Shown here piece by piece: positions 50,303-62,520 of a DNA stretch of 64,000 bases. The position numbers were made by a program, and so were the translations under genes. The stretch is from Pachyseris speciosa. Its lineage: Eukaryota; Cnidaria; Anthozoa; Scleractinia; Pachyseridae. A model generated the notes under the pieces. It made no database searches. It worked only from the letters and a program-made list of their open reading frames with translations, and was not told the DNA's origin. The stretch lies in assembly GCA_016490735.1 (NCBI GenBank), contig JAEMWC010000135.1:915001-979000 (forward strand), given 5' to 3'. Within the stretch, counting starts at the first letter, position 1, and every line of letters begins with the position of its first letter.

Positions 50303-51827
50303 ATGGGAGAGGCAATGGTATGGGCTTGCAAGAACGGAGATCTGGACCAAGTGAAAGACATTGCAGAGAAACCGGTAGGAAAATCAAAGAAACCTCTCGT
50401 TGTGTCATTGTAGGTGTGTGACATGCCTGGTTCGCTCATTTTTGTTTGCGTGCTTCTTTGCACGGTGTTGCAAGACATCCTTTTTTTTTATTCACATTTT
50501 GTTGGATAGCAAATAGAAGTATTAACATTTTAAATTTCGTCGATTGCTATCCCGGGAACGTTGTAAGTCGTCCCTTAAACAGTGGTGAGCAATTGCAAAA
50601 TCGAGAAATAATCTGCTTCTAGCAGCCATACATGTTATCGCCTGCATGCAGTTTGTCTTGGTAATACGGTCTTTCACTTTAATCTCGAGGCTAATATTCA
50701 AACTACCATTAAATTAAGGGCTTCAGCTTTTCACTATGTCTGCGGCTATTGCGGTTATATTTCTTCCGATGCGACAATATTGAATTCCGGTGGACAACGT
50801 ACAAGTTTACTTGTACTTTGGCATTTCTTCGTGTTTATATTTTTGTTTACTTTGCCATTTGAATTTCTTATTTTCAGAAGCGTGTTTGTCATTTCTTTAT
50901 ATCCTTGAACTCTACATAAATAATTTCCTTTCAAATTTAATCAATGTGTAGACTAGGTTAAACTGATGTGAATTTTCTTTTGAAGTTTAATAGTCTTTGC
51001 AGGACTAAACGTTCTTCAATAATGCATAGCATGCTGCACTTAAACAAGATGCTCTTCCATAAAATCATAATATTTGTTTTATTATATGCTGATTATCCTC
51101 CTGCACTGATCTCTCAAAGTCCCTTATAAAAGTTGCTGGTTTGGTTTTGAAACCATGGGTTTCCCTAGATCAAAATAAATTCAGTTTCTTAATTTTGTTG
51201 TGGTCTCTGCCAACATTAATTTTTCATGCATCAACCAATCTATCACACTAAAGGATATATTTTTTGCTGTTAAACTTGATCATTGGATGATGCATTTCTA
51301 GCATTTTAATTAGCTTAACAGCCACGTGATATTTAACAATAATATTATCCTGCGAAATTGTACAGCCAGAATATTTTAACAATTATCCTGTGAAATCACA
51401 CAGAATATCTCCTGATACCTAGCCTTCAATGTCTTAGGCTGAGTTGGCTAAAACCAGGGCATATTCCACAAGATTGAGCAGGGTAATTGTTTTATTACAT
51501 ACTGACAACAAAGCACAGTTCACTGTGTTTATTAAAGAAAAAAAAATGGAATAACTACCATTTTTCTCTTCTCCCTGAATATACAATCCTGAATCGGTCA
51601 TGCCGCACTCACACAGCACCAAATTATACTTTTATATTATCCTTTGAGGTGGCCTCACCTATAAGCCTTGTGGTTTCCTGAGGTCTCCTCGCCACTAACT
51701 TAGGTGTATTGCTTGTAAATAAATCTAAAAATGGCTATCTTCTATCTTCCTGTACGGCAACCCCTCTGAGGAGGATTATTTGCCAGGCGGTCAGTAAATA
51801 AAATACATATGTGAAAATGACTAATAA

Positions 51828-51862
<35 letters not shown>

Positions 51863-53166
51863 GTAAATAAATAATTAGATAAATAAGTAAATAAAATAAG
51901 TAAGTAAATAAATGAATAGATAAATAGATAAATAAATAAATAATTGTAAAAGGAAACTGTACTGTGACTAAACTAATGGGTCAGATTTGAGATGCAAGAA
52001 CGGAAAATGGCACTAGAGTTACAGTTAACAAATAAGTCCGGCGGGATATTGTTCCACTGCAAAATAGTTCTTGGGAAGAAGGAGAGTTGGTGAGATGGCA
52101 AATAAATAAAATGAAATGAAAACAAATGAAATTGTGTATATCATAGGATATCTGCGGAGTGCACATGATGTATATCAAATGCAACATGACCATATCTGGA
52201 AAGTGTTAAAATAATTATGTTGAATAATAACAGCAATAATGCCAGGTTTGACAAATGTGGTGGTCTTACTGTTGATGTTTAGTGAATAGTTATTTAGGTT
52301 TTGTAGTTAATAGTACTCATATATATTAGATTAAAGCAATTTTTAAGTTCTTGACTTTTTGAGCTTGTATAGCAGCTAGACGTTATGTGTTGCAAGTGCA
52401 GTGCAGGAAGAGCACCCAAACTACCTACTCCTCCACAGTGTAAATATGCTCTGACTACCCCCTCCCCCCTGATTGTTTGGACACTCTCTGCAAGTTGCAT
52501 TCACCATTAATAAAAGCAAAATGGCAGCAGTGTAACAATTGAAGGGGAAAGCAAAAGGGGACCGCTTTTGGCCTTAAAATCCAAATCTATCTAAATTCGC
52601 TCTACTTTGGCATACGGTATGGTTATGGTGTCAGAAATTAAGTTCTGCAGTTTTTTTTCCCTAATACTGAAGCAACTCAAAACAAAAGAAATCAACCATG
52701 CATCAGATCCTTTGTTTCTGTTTCTTGAGTTTTGGGCAAAAGTCATAAGCTTTAACCTTTCGATCCTAGCTTTCTAATTGCCAAATAAGTGCTTTATTTC
52801 TGACACCATTTCCAGTCTTTTTGCGAAATTAGAATGAGAGTAGAGATATTTTTATTAGATTTGAAGGCAAAAACAAAGCGATATCCTACCCTTTTATGGA
52901 ATACCCTTCAATTGAAGCATACAAGTTGTAGAGGATGGCATCAAAGTGAAACATCTGGTACCTTTTAGTTCTCAGACCTTTTCCACCTTTTGAAGATGAC
53001 GTGAAGATTTTAACTTTTTCATCCATTGCTTTCATTTAGGGTTTTGACGTGAATGCAGAGCTCCTAAATGGACGAAATGGTCTTCATTTTGCTGCCGACT
53101 ACAATCAGGTCCAAATTATTGAATATCTTTTATCAAAGGGAGCAGATGTCAACGTAAGTATTGGTT

Positions 53167-53212
<46 letters not shown>

Positions 53213-53244
53213 AGAGTGAAACACAAAAATTTGGTTTATCAACG

Positions 53245-53275
<31 letters not shown>

Positions 53276-55104
53276 GGATTCAATTAGCTGATGTTTTGAG
53301 CGTTAGCCCCTAATGCTCGAAACATCAGCTAATTGCATCCCTGTACAGTGGTCAATTTACGATATCAACTCCGTTGATAAACGAAATTTAAGTATTGGTT
53401 TGTTAAGGGTTTGATGCTGAATTTCAAATTTGCTGCCATTTTGACTCACCATATAAACTCAATATAAACTCAATTGATGACATAGTGGCAGGCTTAAAAT
53501 AGTGACAACGACTTCCAAACACTCTTATTTGTTGTTTAAGCAATAGAGTGCCGTATCCATTGGATAAGTCAGTATCTGACAGGTAAAATTTATTGCAAGT
53601 ATCATACATTTCCTTGATGGTGACTTATCCACTGGATGAAATTATCTGGGCCAGAGTGTCAGTTCGAAACCATTTAATGTTTCTTTCTTTTTACCTATCT
53701 ACATGAAATTAAAAAAAAGATAGGCTGAAAGACCAGGCCATACATGCAGTTGTTCAAAGAGTGGATAAGTTGCTATTCAGTGGTTAAAATGTATTGCAAC
53801 TGATACATTTTATCTGCTGGATAGCAACTTATCCGCTGCATAGAGTTATCCACTCTTTGATCAACTGGGGCAGGCAAAAAGGTGCCACAGGACGTGCGAG
53901 TGCACAGCTTGCTTGAAAATCATCATACAGTCATTTTGTCAGCCATTTGCGTGTCCTTAACTGTGTTTTACTGTATGTCAATAGCTACCAGACAAACACG
54001 GCATAACTGCCTTATTGGCCAGTATTTATGAAAGTAATGCAGACTGTGTTAAACTACTGATTGAAAAGGTAAGACAGCGAGCATTATATGATGTCCAGTG
54101 TAGAATTATTGGTGGAAGAATATTACGAGAACCATACAGGGCTCACTTTTAGGGTGACTTGTGTGGCTTCTTATTTGCTTTCAGTGGTATGATTAAATTC
54201 ATTTATACTTATGTTGCTGAAAGCTGAGGGACGTTTTCCTTTGCAAGTGGTTGCTTACAGAGTTTGGAGTGAGCCTGAGAAGTGTGCACTTAAAGTAACT
54301 TAAAGATTAATTGCACATTTTAGCACACATCACTGGCGTCAAAAGTGACAGGAATATTGTAGTTTTGCTAAGGGCATTTGGCCATAATTTGACGTGAGGT
54401 CTCTGCTTCTGCCCAGGCAAAGTCCAGTGTCATGAACACTCAAACTTGCATGAAAAACACATTGCTATTGGCTTGTGTGTTTGTTTGTTTGTTTTTTTGC
54501 TAAACTATCACTGAATAGAACAGGGGATAGCTTCATGTAATATACAACTGTACTACTAAGTACTGTTCTACCTATAGTATAAGAGACTGACACTTTTGCA
54601 TGACTGCTCTTTTTTAATATTATTTCAGTGCCCAATGTTATAACATTACATGTATTTTGAAAAAGTGATACTGTCTTTTTTGTGAACAAGAAACATTGTA
54701 TCCATTAGGCATTCTAGCCACTGTTACATGTACCTTCTTCTGTTCCTCTCCCTAATGTTATTTTAATTTTTTCTTTTGCCTACCCGTGTGCTGGTACAGT
54801 GTAGGTGTACAAGTACATGTATGTCAGGTTTGGTGGCAAATAAAATAAATTGAATAAATTAGAAGGAAGGCCAAGCAATATTCCACCATATATTACAACG
54901 TGAGGTCATTGCCAACAGTAGGTGATTATCAAGCTGCACCATTTCTCACACCCAGTACTGTTTTAGCCACACGAGTTATGTTGTTTGATTCAGTTTGCGG
55001 CTTATCTTTTTTGTTAGGGTGCTAACAAAACCTTTAAAGCTCCAGATGGTAGCTCTTATCTTGATTGCGCAGAAACAGATGACATCAAAAGTCTCTTGAA
55101 GTAG
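50303..55104 (+). CDS. MTPN: Myotrophin, complete
   Basis: Four exons, 50303-50374, 53040-53153, 53985-54068 and 55018-55104, have GT-AG borders, all in phase 0. They encode 118 aa, the same length as vertebrate myotrophin. The N-terminus MGEAMVWACKNGDLDQVKD matches the family's capping segment. Ankyrin repeats follow with NGLHFAADYNQVQIIEYLL and KHGITALLASIYE, and the end is DDIKSLLK. Each intron falls at an ankyrin repeat boundary. Myotrophin (V-1) binds CapZ and sequesters it from actin barbed ends in the cytosol. An AATAAA lies nine bases after the stop, but a following GTATGT donor suggests the 3' untranslated region may also be spliced. Confidence 0.95.
51826..51957. repeat. (AAAT)n microsatellite
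   Basis: About 30 tetranucleotide units with scattered AAGT, TAGA and GAAT variants, in myotrophin intron 1. Confidence 0.95.
53166..53392. mobile_element. Foldback element, second copy of the 34255-34480 family
   Basis: Shares GTTTCTAAAGAAACTG, AAATTTGGTTTATCAACG and a GAGCGTTAGCCC hairpin with the first copy. The arms pair over more than 90 bases. It lies in myotrophin intron 2, directly after exon 2. Confidence 0.7.
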
Positions 55105-56207
55105 CTCACCAATAAAAAGGTATGTGCATGCTTAAATCTGCCCTCACAGACATTAAGCACCAGTAGACACCAGTTCTTTTTTTTTTATCTGCAGTGTCAC
55201 TACAGCGGAACACCACTCTATGGACACCCACTTACATGTATAACAAACACTTGTCGTTCTGACATCTAAAAAGGTCTTTTTCTCTAAATTATCCCGCTTA
55301 ATACAGACACCCAGATAATGCGGACACTTTGGCCTGACCCTTTGGTGTCTGTATTAATGGGTTCCACTATACTTGATTGAACTGGCAGATCATGAGAGCA
55401 AAGGTTTGGTTACCAAAGATAACATGTATTGATGTTTAAAAGCAAATTTGTCCAACTTTAACTGTGGCCATTGGTTTGGGGATAGCTCCACGTTTTTGTA
55501 GGCCTTTAGTGTAAAATTTCAAAACATACATAGACTTTACACTTCTTCTTGCAAGAGGAACCTGTGACCTCAGTTAGCTGCTTCAGGTTGATGGCTTAGT
55601 GCTTCAAGCTGTATTTATTTTCAAACCCAACCAATTTTCAAATATGCGTACCTGTGTCCCCTGAAGGAGTGCTATCAACCAAATAAAACCGTAAGCTTGT
55701 TGTTTGGTACACTGCCATTGTGATCATTAAGCAAATCTATTCTCCAAACAGTTTAGCAGGAAGTTGAAAATTAACAACAATTATGAGGTTGGAACCCTCT
55801 GGAAACTACAGTAAAACTACCACTAAAGCACTGGTGTTGTAACTCAATCTTGCAAGAAGTGGTGTACTAGCTGTAATAACAGTTAAAACCGCAAATTCTC
55901 CTCAAATTAATATTTAATTTAACCAATATTTACTGGCATCTTTCTGTTTTTAGAATCGATGACACAAGCAAGTGATGCCATCCTCTTGAAAAAAAAAACC
56001 CAAACTGGGCAACCTGTCTGTTATCTTTAATAGTAATTAATAAGTGTGCAGGGAATTCTCTGTTGTATAAAACTTCATATCTTTTAGCAATTTTACTTAC
56101 ACTTGCCCTATCAAGGACTTAAAGATCTAAGATGAATTGTTGGATCATATTAAAATGCTGTCAGCATCCTGTGGAATTTCTCGACTTGTGCACTGCCTGG
56201 GGTTTAT

Positions 56208-56741
56208 AGTCAAATCTCTATTGAGCGGTCACCCTCTATTAAACGGACACTTATTAAAGCGGACGCGGTCACCATTCAGAATTCCCAATTGGTTAATTTT
56301 ATTGTATTTCACCACTATTAAGCGGTCACTTTGTCAATTATCATGTGATATTTTGACATCACGATGCGCAAACCATGTCCAGTTTTTCTTAAGAGCTCAT
56401 CATTCCAAGCAACATAATATAGAGGTACATATAATCAGCGTTAGAGTGGTTCATGTTGAATGGCAAAACTGAACGTTATTAATGTGGTTTACAAAAAAGA
56501 CGATTCATTACCTACAAACAACGTCAGAATCTTAGAACTATAGGCGTGAACTTCAAATTACTCGATATTTTTCTCATATTTTCTGTTACTGCCGATACAA
56601 TATACTGTATACATGCCAAAAATCCGCTTTACCTTATTATATATCACATTTTGGAAAACCTCTTGTTAGCCGCGGTCAACCTAGATTAAGCAGTCAGTTG
56701 GCTCTTTTCCGAGGGTGACCGCTTAAAAGAGACTCTATTTG
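56208..56741. mobile_element. TIR element with GAGCGGTCACCCTC ends
   Basis: The left end TCTCTATTGAGCGGTCACCCTC and the right end GAGGGTGACCGCTTAAAAGAGA are inverted repeats. Extra copies of TTAAGCGGTCAC or TTAAACGGACAC lie just inside. There is no transposase. Confidence 0.65.
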
Positions 56742-56861
56742 GCATCTTTATTACCTCAGCATACGTTTACACAATGTGATGTCTATTCGTATCCGTGACG
56801 AATTTGCTTAGACCGCATTCTTATTTGGGCTATTCAGAAATACTTGGAAAAGACGGTATTC

Positions 56862-57288
56862 GTATACCTGCCAACTCTCTCGCATCATGCGTGAGTCTCA
56901 CGCCTTCAGACTTGAGACGTTGATCTCACGCATTGAGGAAAATTTCTCACGTCTGACTTAGAAATCCGGATGACTTATCCTTTAACACATTTTAAACAAA
57001 AATTCAATTCAATTTTCCCCGTAACTGTTCAAACAAGTGGCGCTTGATGTCGAGTTTGAGTCCTTACTGTAACAGAACGCGCTAAAATGTCACGTTTCAG
57101 TTTGTATTTGAGGGACTGGAAACGAACTCAAATAGCTTCGGAAGTCATCGGAACATCTTCGGACAGGTTCGTTGGCATTCGTAAGTCTTCGAGAAATTGT
57201 CCGAAGTCGCCGGAACATTTGCGGGAATACGGGTTACGAGGAGACGGAAATCTCACGCATTTGACTCAGAAAAAGTTGGCAGGCATAT
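56862..57288. mobile_element. GTATACCTGCCAACT TIR element, SINE-free copy
   Basis: The left end GTATACCTGCCAACTCTCTC and the right end AGTTGGCAGGCATAT are partial complements. The 143-codon frame across its right end (57087-57518) is chance coding of repeat sequence. Confidence 0.65.
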
Positions 57289-57738
57289 ATTTGTGTTCTG
57301 TTGGGATGTTTCTTTTCGTTCATTCTTCTCCCGGTAGAAAAATAATGAACGGAATGCAACAGAATGAACAGAATGTAGTTTCCACGGAATGCGCACGAAT
57401 ATACGTTCTTTTGGGAAACTTTTGTGCGGCCCGCCAAGCCCGTGACGTAACACCGGAAGTTAGGTACACATGCTCGGTCCGGACCATTCAGCGCGCTGGC
57501 CTTTGGTCTTTTCCGTGAAGAGTATTGTGTGTTAGGAATATGTATTCTATTAGGAAACGATATTCCATGTATTCTCTTATTCCTCAACTGGAAAAGAATC
57601 ACCAGAATAGTCCCAAAAAACGCACCGTTAGGTTCTTCTTTAGGATGATCAATAAACTTTGAAGTTGGTTCTATAGCGAAAGTTTACGACAGGTAATTAT
57701 CAACCCAGCTGTTCTACTAAACAAGTGCTGTACTAAGG

Positions 57739-57840
57739 TAGCCTCCCACGCAGTCGCTTTTAGGGGACTCGTATTTCACCTCCTCCCCACTAAGGAGAGA
57801 AGGTGAAATACGATTCCCCTATAAATGACTTCGTGGGAGT
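57739..57840. repeat. Foldback hairpin, TAGCCTCC family, second copy
   Basis: The arms TAGCCTCCCACGCAGTCGC and its imperfect complement ending CTTCGTGGGAG, with inner arms GTATTTCACCT/AGGTGAAATAC, form a hairpin of about 100 bases. Confidence 0.75.
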
Positions 57841-60619
57841 AGTATTGTGGGCGACATGTTAAAAGTTGCTCGTGTCAGTTCGCTAAGAATTGCAACGGTT
57901 GAAATGTTGAGCAATACCAAAAGCCAAGCGATATACGCCGTTCAATGTTGGAGTCCTACAATGCAACGTTTCAGCTGGCGTCGCATTCGCTCAACAGGCC
58001 AACGTAGCAGATCTGCAGTTACATCAGCCGCGTTCACCAAAGGCGCTTGTGTCTCAAATCCCAACAAAAGTCGGAATATCGTCTCCCTGAATTCGCAGAC
58101 ATTCACCGCTAGTTTAAACACAGTTTAAAATCATCGATATAACGTGATAACGATTTTTGTGATGTGATGCGCGATATTTAGATCGAAAACTGATTAATTT
58201 TGAAGCGACGTCAACGAATTTTTTGTCTTTTAGTGTTGTTCGCATGTCTTGAATAATCACTTGTCACACCAATTTCGTTTCTACATTCTTTTCTGCTGGT
58301 AAGCACTAGCGAAAAGTGAGAGCCCTACAAAGGTGACGTGGTCTGAAATTTGCAAAGTCGTAATCGCGCCTTTTGTTAGCTTTAAAGCAGAACGCATGCA
58401 GTGTCATTATAATTCGTTCCCCAGGGGACATCTCGATGCCTCTTTTTTCAGGAGAAGTAGTTTTAATTCGCAGTCTTATGAAATCGCTCTTTAATCCGCG
58501 TAAGAAATAACGCCACTGTGAATGAGCTTTCTTCAATCGAATTGATTAAAATCAATAATGTCAACTCATAAGCTTGTTTATGTAAAAACCCTTGGCTTCA
58601 GGCAGCATAAAGTCCTCATGGCATATGATCCGAAGACACGAAGTTTTGACCGATCTAAATGTGAATTAATTATAGAAACAAAATCAACAGTGATTCTTCA
58701 TAACAAATTGCAGAAATTTCTTTTTAATATGATGTTTTTGGCTCCTTTTTTTTTTTTTTTTTTTGTGAAAATCGTAGAGATATTGCAAAATTTATAAGGC
58801 AATTTTTCCATCCAAGCCGGGCCGCTTTTAAGTAGAGAAAAGTAGCTATGTGCTGCTTCTCTATTGAAGGTACAAAGGTGAGAAACTTGTCTATCTTTTT
58901 CGGGCGTTCTCGCTTCCTACTTTGGGCAACAGTGAGCTATAAAGAGAAGAAAGAAAGAAAAAAACCTGGCCGAACAACGAGACATATTATCCTGAGATGG
59001 AAGTTAGTGAAGAAGTGACAAAAAACTTCGGCAAGTGTTGGAATTCAACAAACCTTTGGGATGAAGGATGAGCCGAGTTTATGGAAATGCTTAGTTTACT
59101 GAGGTTAGTGTCTTATCTGAATATTTAATAATAGTGAGATCGTAACTGGCTGTAGCTCAAAACATTTCGCCAACAAACTCTAACAAAAATGAGGGCTCTT
59201 GGTAAATTCACTGTTATTGGAAAACCTTATGTGAAATCCCGATAATGTACCACCTTTAGCTTCTGTTGTCGGCGCAAGTCCCAGTACAAATAAACAGGAA
59301 ATTTACAGCGTGAATAAAAAAAATTCTCAAGTGATGCTCATCCTGGTAAAATAACCGACATCAAACCTCCGTAGAGCGTAAAACTTGTCTCTCTCCAGCC
59401 GAATGTCAACTCGTATTCAGAACGCTTGAACTTTGGTCCCGCGGTTGCATAAAATGATGGACATAGTTCAGTTGCGTTGCCGTATTTTTAACTGAATTCC
59501 GAACGTACGTACGTTCGCGTGAAAAACGTCATTAGTTGAATTTCTCCACCAAAGGCTGCATTTCCACCAAAGAAACACAAACTTTGATAGATAATTTACT
59601 CAATCAAAATTATGGAAAGGAATGGTGAGAGGCTTGGTGTACAGAAATTGTTTATTGGGGCAATCAAGGAGAAATGAAACCCAACAACCTGGTGTACCAA
59701 ATCAGTGAGAACTTTGCCAGAAAAATATTTGAAACTTTTTGAACTAAGATCAAAAATATAGAAATTTATTTTCGAACCAACATCGTTCGTACCCGTTAAA
59801 TGTAAACCAAATTACAATGCATGATTCGTTCAATAAAACGGGGAGGCATATTTCATACATAGATGAAGGCATTATTTAATTGGCTAATGTCCTCTTTATA
59901 CAAACAAGTCAAATTTACATCTTTTGTTCTGTACCGAAATTACTCTTTCGTGTGAAGGAAGAACTACTAAAATCTTTGCGTTTTAAAGTCTCTCTTGTTA
60001 TCTTTCACATCTTTCGTGTGGTATTTTACGGAACAATATTGGAAGAGCATTCCGACTCAACTTCTCTCTCTCGGGTCCCATGGTTACTATTCCAGTTTTT
60101 AGCAGTTCAGTTTGAGATTCAAGTGAGTGAAACAGATCACATTCACAGCAAATAATAATGTAGAAAATTATTCCTTCTGTCTATTGCATGGGGTCTCTAT
60201 TTTTGTCTCCCGTTTCTGTAGTATTGGTGGCCAGCGCGATTGCTTGGGAAAGAATTTTCAGTCTTCTCTGTACAAAATTGAAGCGTCATCATAAGAAAAA
60301 TGCTACAGTCAGTGAGCAATGTTCAATATGACTAATATGTTTCGAATTCTTCGAAGACGCCAAACATTAAGTAGTGGATTGGGTATTGGAGATCCCTAAG
60401 AAACTTGGATTTACCATAGTTTTATTACGCATTTATAGATGAATCTGCCCAAAGCCTTTCATTCCCAATATCTTTGGATCGACATGGATAAAAACAAAAC
60501 TAAAAACCGTTCGTCTTCATATTCATTGCTGATGAAATTTCGGAGACGCTATCTGCGGTCATTTTTCGTACGGAGTGGGAACAAATTTAAACTGTTTGGA
60601 AATATGATGTGTTGACAGG

Positions 60620-61605
60620 GAGTGCTTAATTTTCATTCAAGAGAGATTCGAAGCAAAATGGAAGGAAGAAGCGAGGTATATCACGCTGATCCGTGCTCTT
60701 GTGCGGCGCTGAGTGATCTAATCAGTTCGGAGGATCGTTGGTTGAAAAAATGCCTTTGACTATTTCGCAGTAACTGTACTTCTGGTCTTTGGCTTTCATA
60801 CGTTTCCCAAAAAGACGGTTTGTTGGAAAGTGTACACAAAATATCAAATAGCGATAGTGAAAATGTTGGTGGGAGAATTGGGTGGAATTATTTTCTCGTA
60901 AACAGTTTACTTTAATTCGGAAATTAAATTTAAAGGAGTGTCAAACTCTAAAATCCTGCTAATCTTTCATTGCTCACCGGTTAGAAAGTAAGGAAAATAT
61001 AATACATTGTTTGCAAATGTGAGTTTCATGGCGTCTGATTTTAACAACTGTTTGCTTCACCAAATAGGACTGAAAACTGATCTTCACTGTTAAGTGGAGA
61101 TTCAAAGCAAAATGGAAGGATTAATGGAAGCCGGGCATCATCAGATCCGTTTTCCTGTGCGTTGCTGAATGATATAAGTTCGAAGGATGGCTAGTTTCAA
61201 AACTGTTCCACCTTTTCTAAACTTTAGACTCGATGAAACCGAAAAAGCTCATTTTTGTATTAAAGTACTTCTGTTCTTTGTCTTTCATATAAGACGGTTT
61301 GCTGCAACGTGTCCACACTCAGAAAGATGAGTATATTCTCATCATATAGCGATAATGAAATTATTGTAGTTAAATGTCATGGGAAGATTTGGATGCAATA
61401 ATGGTGAATAATTTTCTCGGAAATAGTTTACTTGGGGAAAAAAATCTTCAATTAACCCGAACATGTTTTATTCCCCGCGTTAAGTTTGAGAGTAGGAAAA
61501 ATAAAATATCTTGTTATTAATTGTTAGCTCTATCATCTGCACATGTGGCAATATAAATTCTGACTCTAACAATTGTTTGCTACATGAACAAAGAGGGCAA
61601 ACAAG
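60620..61605. repeat. Diverged tandem duplication of about 0.5 kb
   Basis: Two adjacent units share in order AAGCAAAATGGAAGGA, AAGACGGTTTG, ATAGCGATA, ATTTTCTCG...AGTTTACTT and AACAA(C/T)TGTTTGCT. The first pair of landmarks lies near 60653 and 61109, the last near 61045 and 61578. Confidence 0.65.
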
Positions 61606-62520
61606 TTGCTGTAATTGGATGTAACCAGACAGTCAATCACTCCAGTGATTACGTAGTCCTGAAACACTTCAATCATAATTCCAAAAGATGGTAAACAAAA
61701 AAACTCGCCTGAACACGAACAAGAGTCAACAGGAAGGCTGAGATATTCTAGCGCTAAAGAAAAGTTGCTTATTGTGTTCCTCTATTGTGGTTTGTTGAGG
61801 AAGTAGCTGGAGGAAAACAGTAACTTTTTATCCACGAGAGCAGGTATGGCTGTTCTTCTCTTTTAACACTGAACGGTTTTAAAAACACGGAGAAGTTATT
61901 TTCGTTCAGAAACGGTCATTCCAATGGAAAACAACCCCTTAAAAATTTTTCATTGTTAAAGCAAATCTTTGTAAAATTAAGATCGACTCCATATAACTTT
62001 TGTGACAAAAGTATTTCGCTCAAAAGGTTGTTTGATGTTACAATTTTATTCAAGTTTGTGGAAATCTAATTATATCACCATAAATCGCTATTCTGCGTTT
62101 CGGTTTTAACTAACGCATAACATTTTTCATAAGATTACCAGACGCGCTTTGAGCAGATCGCACAGTTGAGCACACAAATTCTTGTATCCTTAACATACGG
62201 AATAAATTAATTGGAGGACAAGAAATTAAACAAAAAATAAACTAGTTATTACGGAATTGATTAAAGGAAGTCTCAATTTGGCAACATTGATAAAGTTAGC
62301 TCAGTGGAGGAATAAAAATCGGGAGTCTGTGTCATACTTTTAATACGAATTCATTAATTTTATTACGAAAAAAAATGAAGATTTAAGCATCAGTAGCTAA
62401 ACCTAACAACTGATTGGTGTATTGTGGCACCCACTTATAGCTATTTGCATTAACTGCGAACAATACCTTTCAAACTAGCTGACATTTTTTACTCTTCCCA
62501 CATCAGATCAGTGAAACGAA

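Larger units (their letters stand above)
55105..62520. other. Intergenic region between myotrophin and the CTHRC1-like gene
   Basis: This holds transposon copies (entries at 56208, 56862 and 57739), a diverged TATTAAGCGGT-type fragment at 55195-55370 and a duplicated segment at 60620-61605. A poly-T tract of about 15 bases lies near 58748. The 93-codon frame at 57847-58128 directly follows a foldback element and shows no family. Nothing else could be supported. Confidence 0.5.

Noticed and set aside
57087..57518. 143-codon frame starting MSRFSLYLRDWKR
   Set aside because: It spans the end of a TIR element and continues into its flank; the same element elsewhere is not open.
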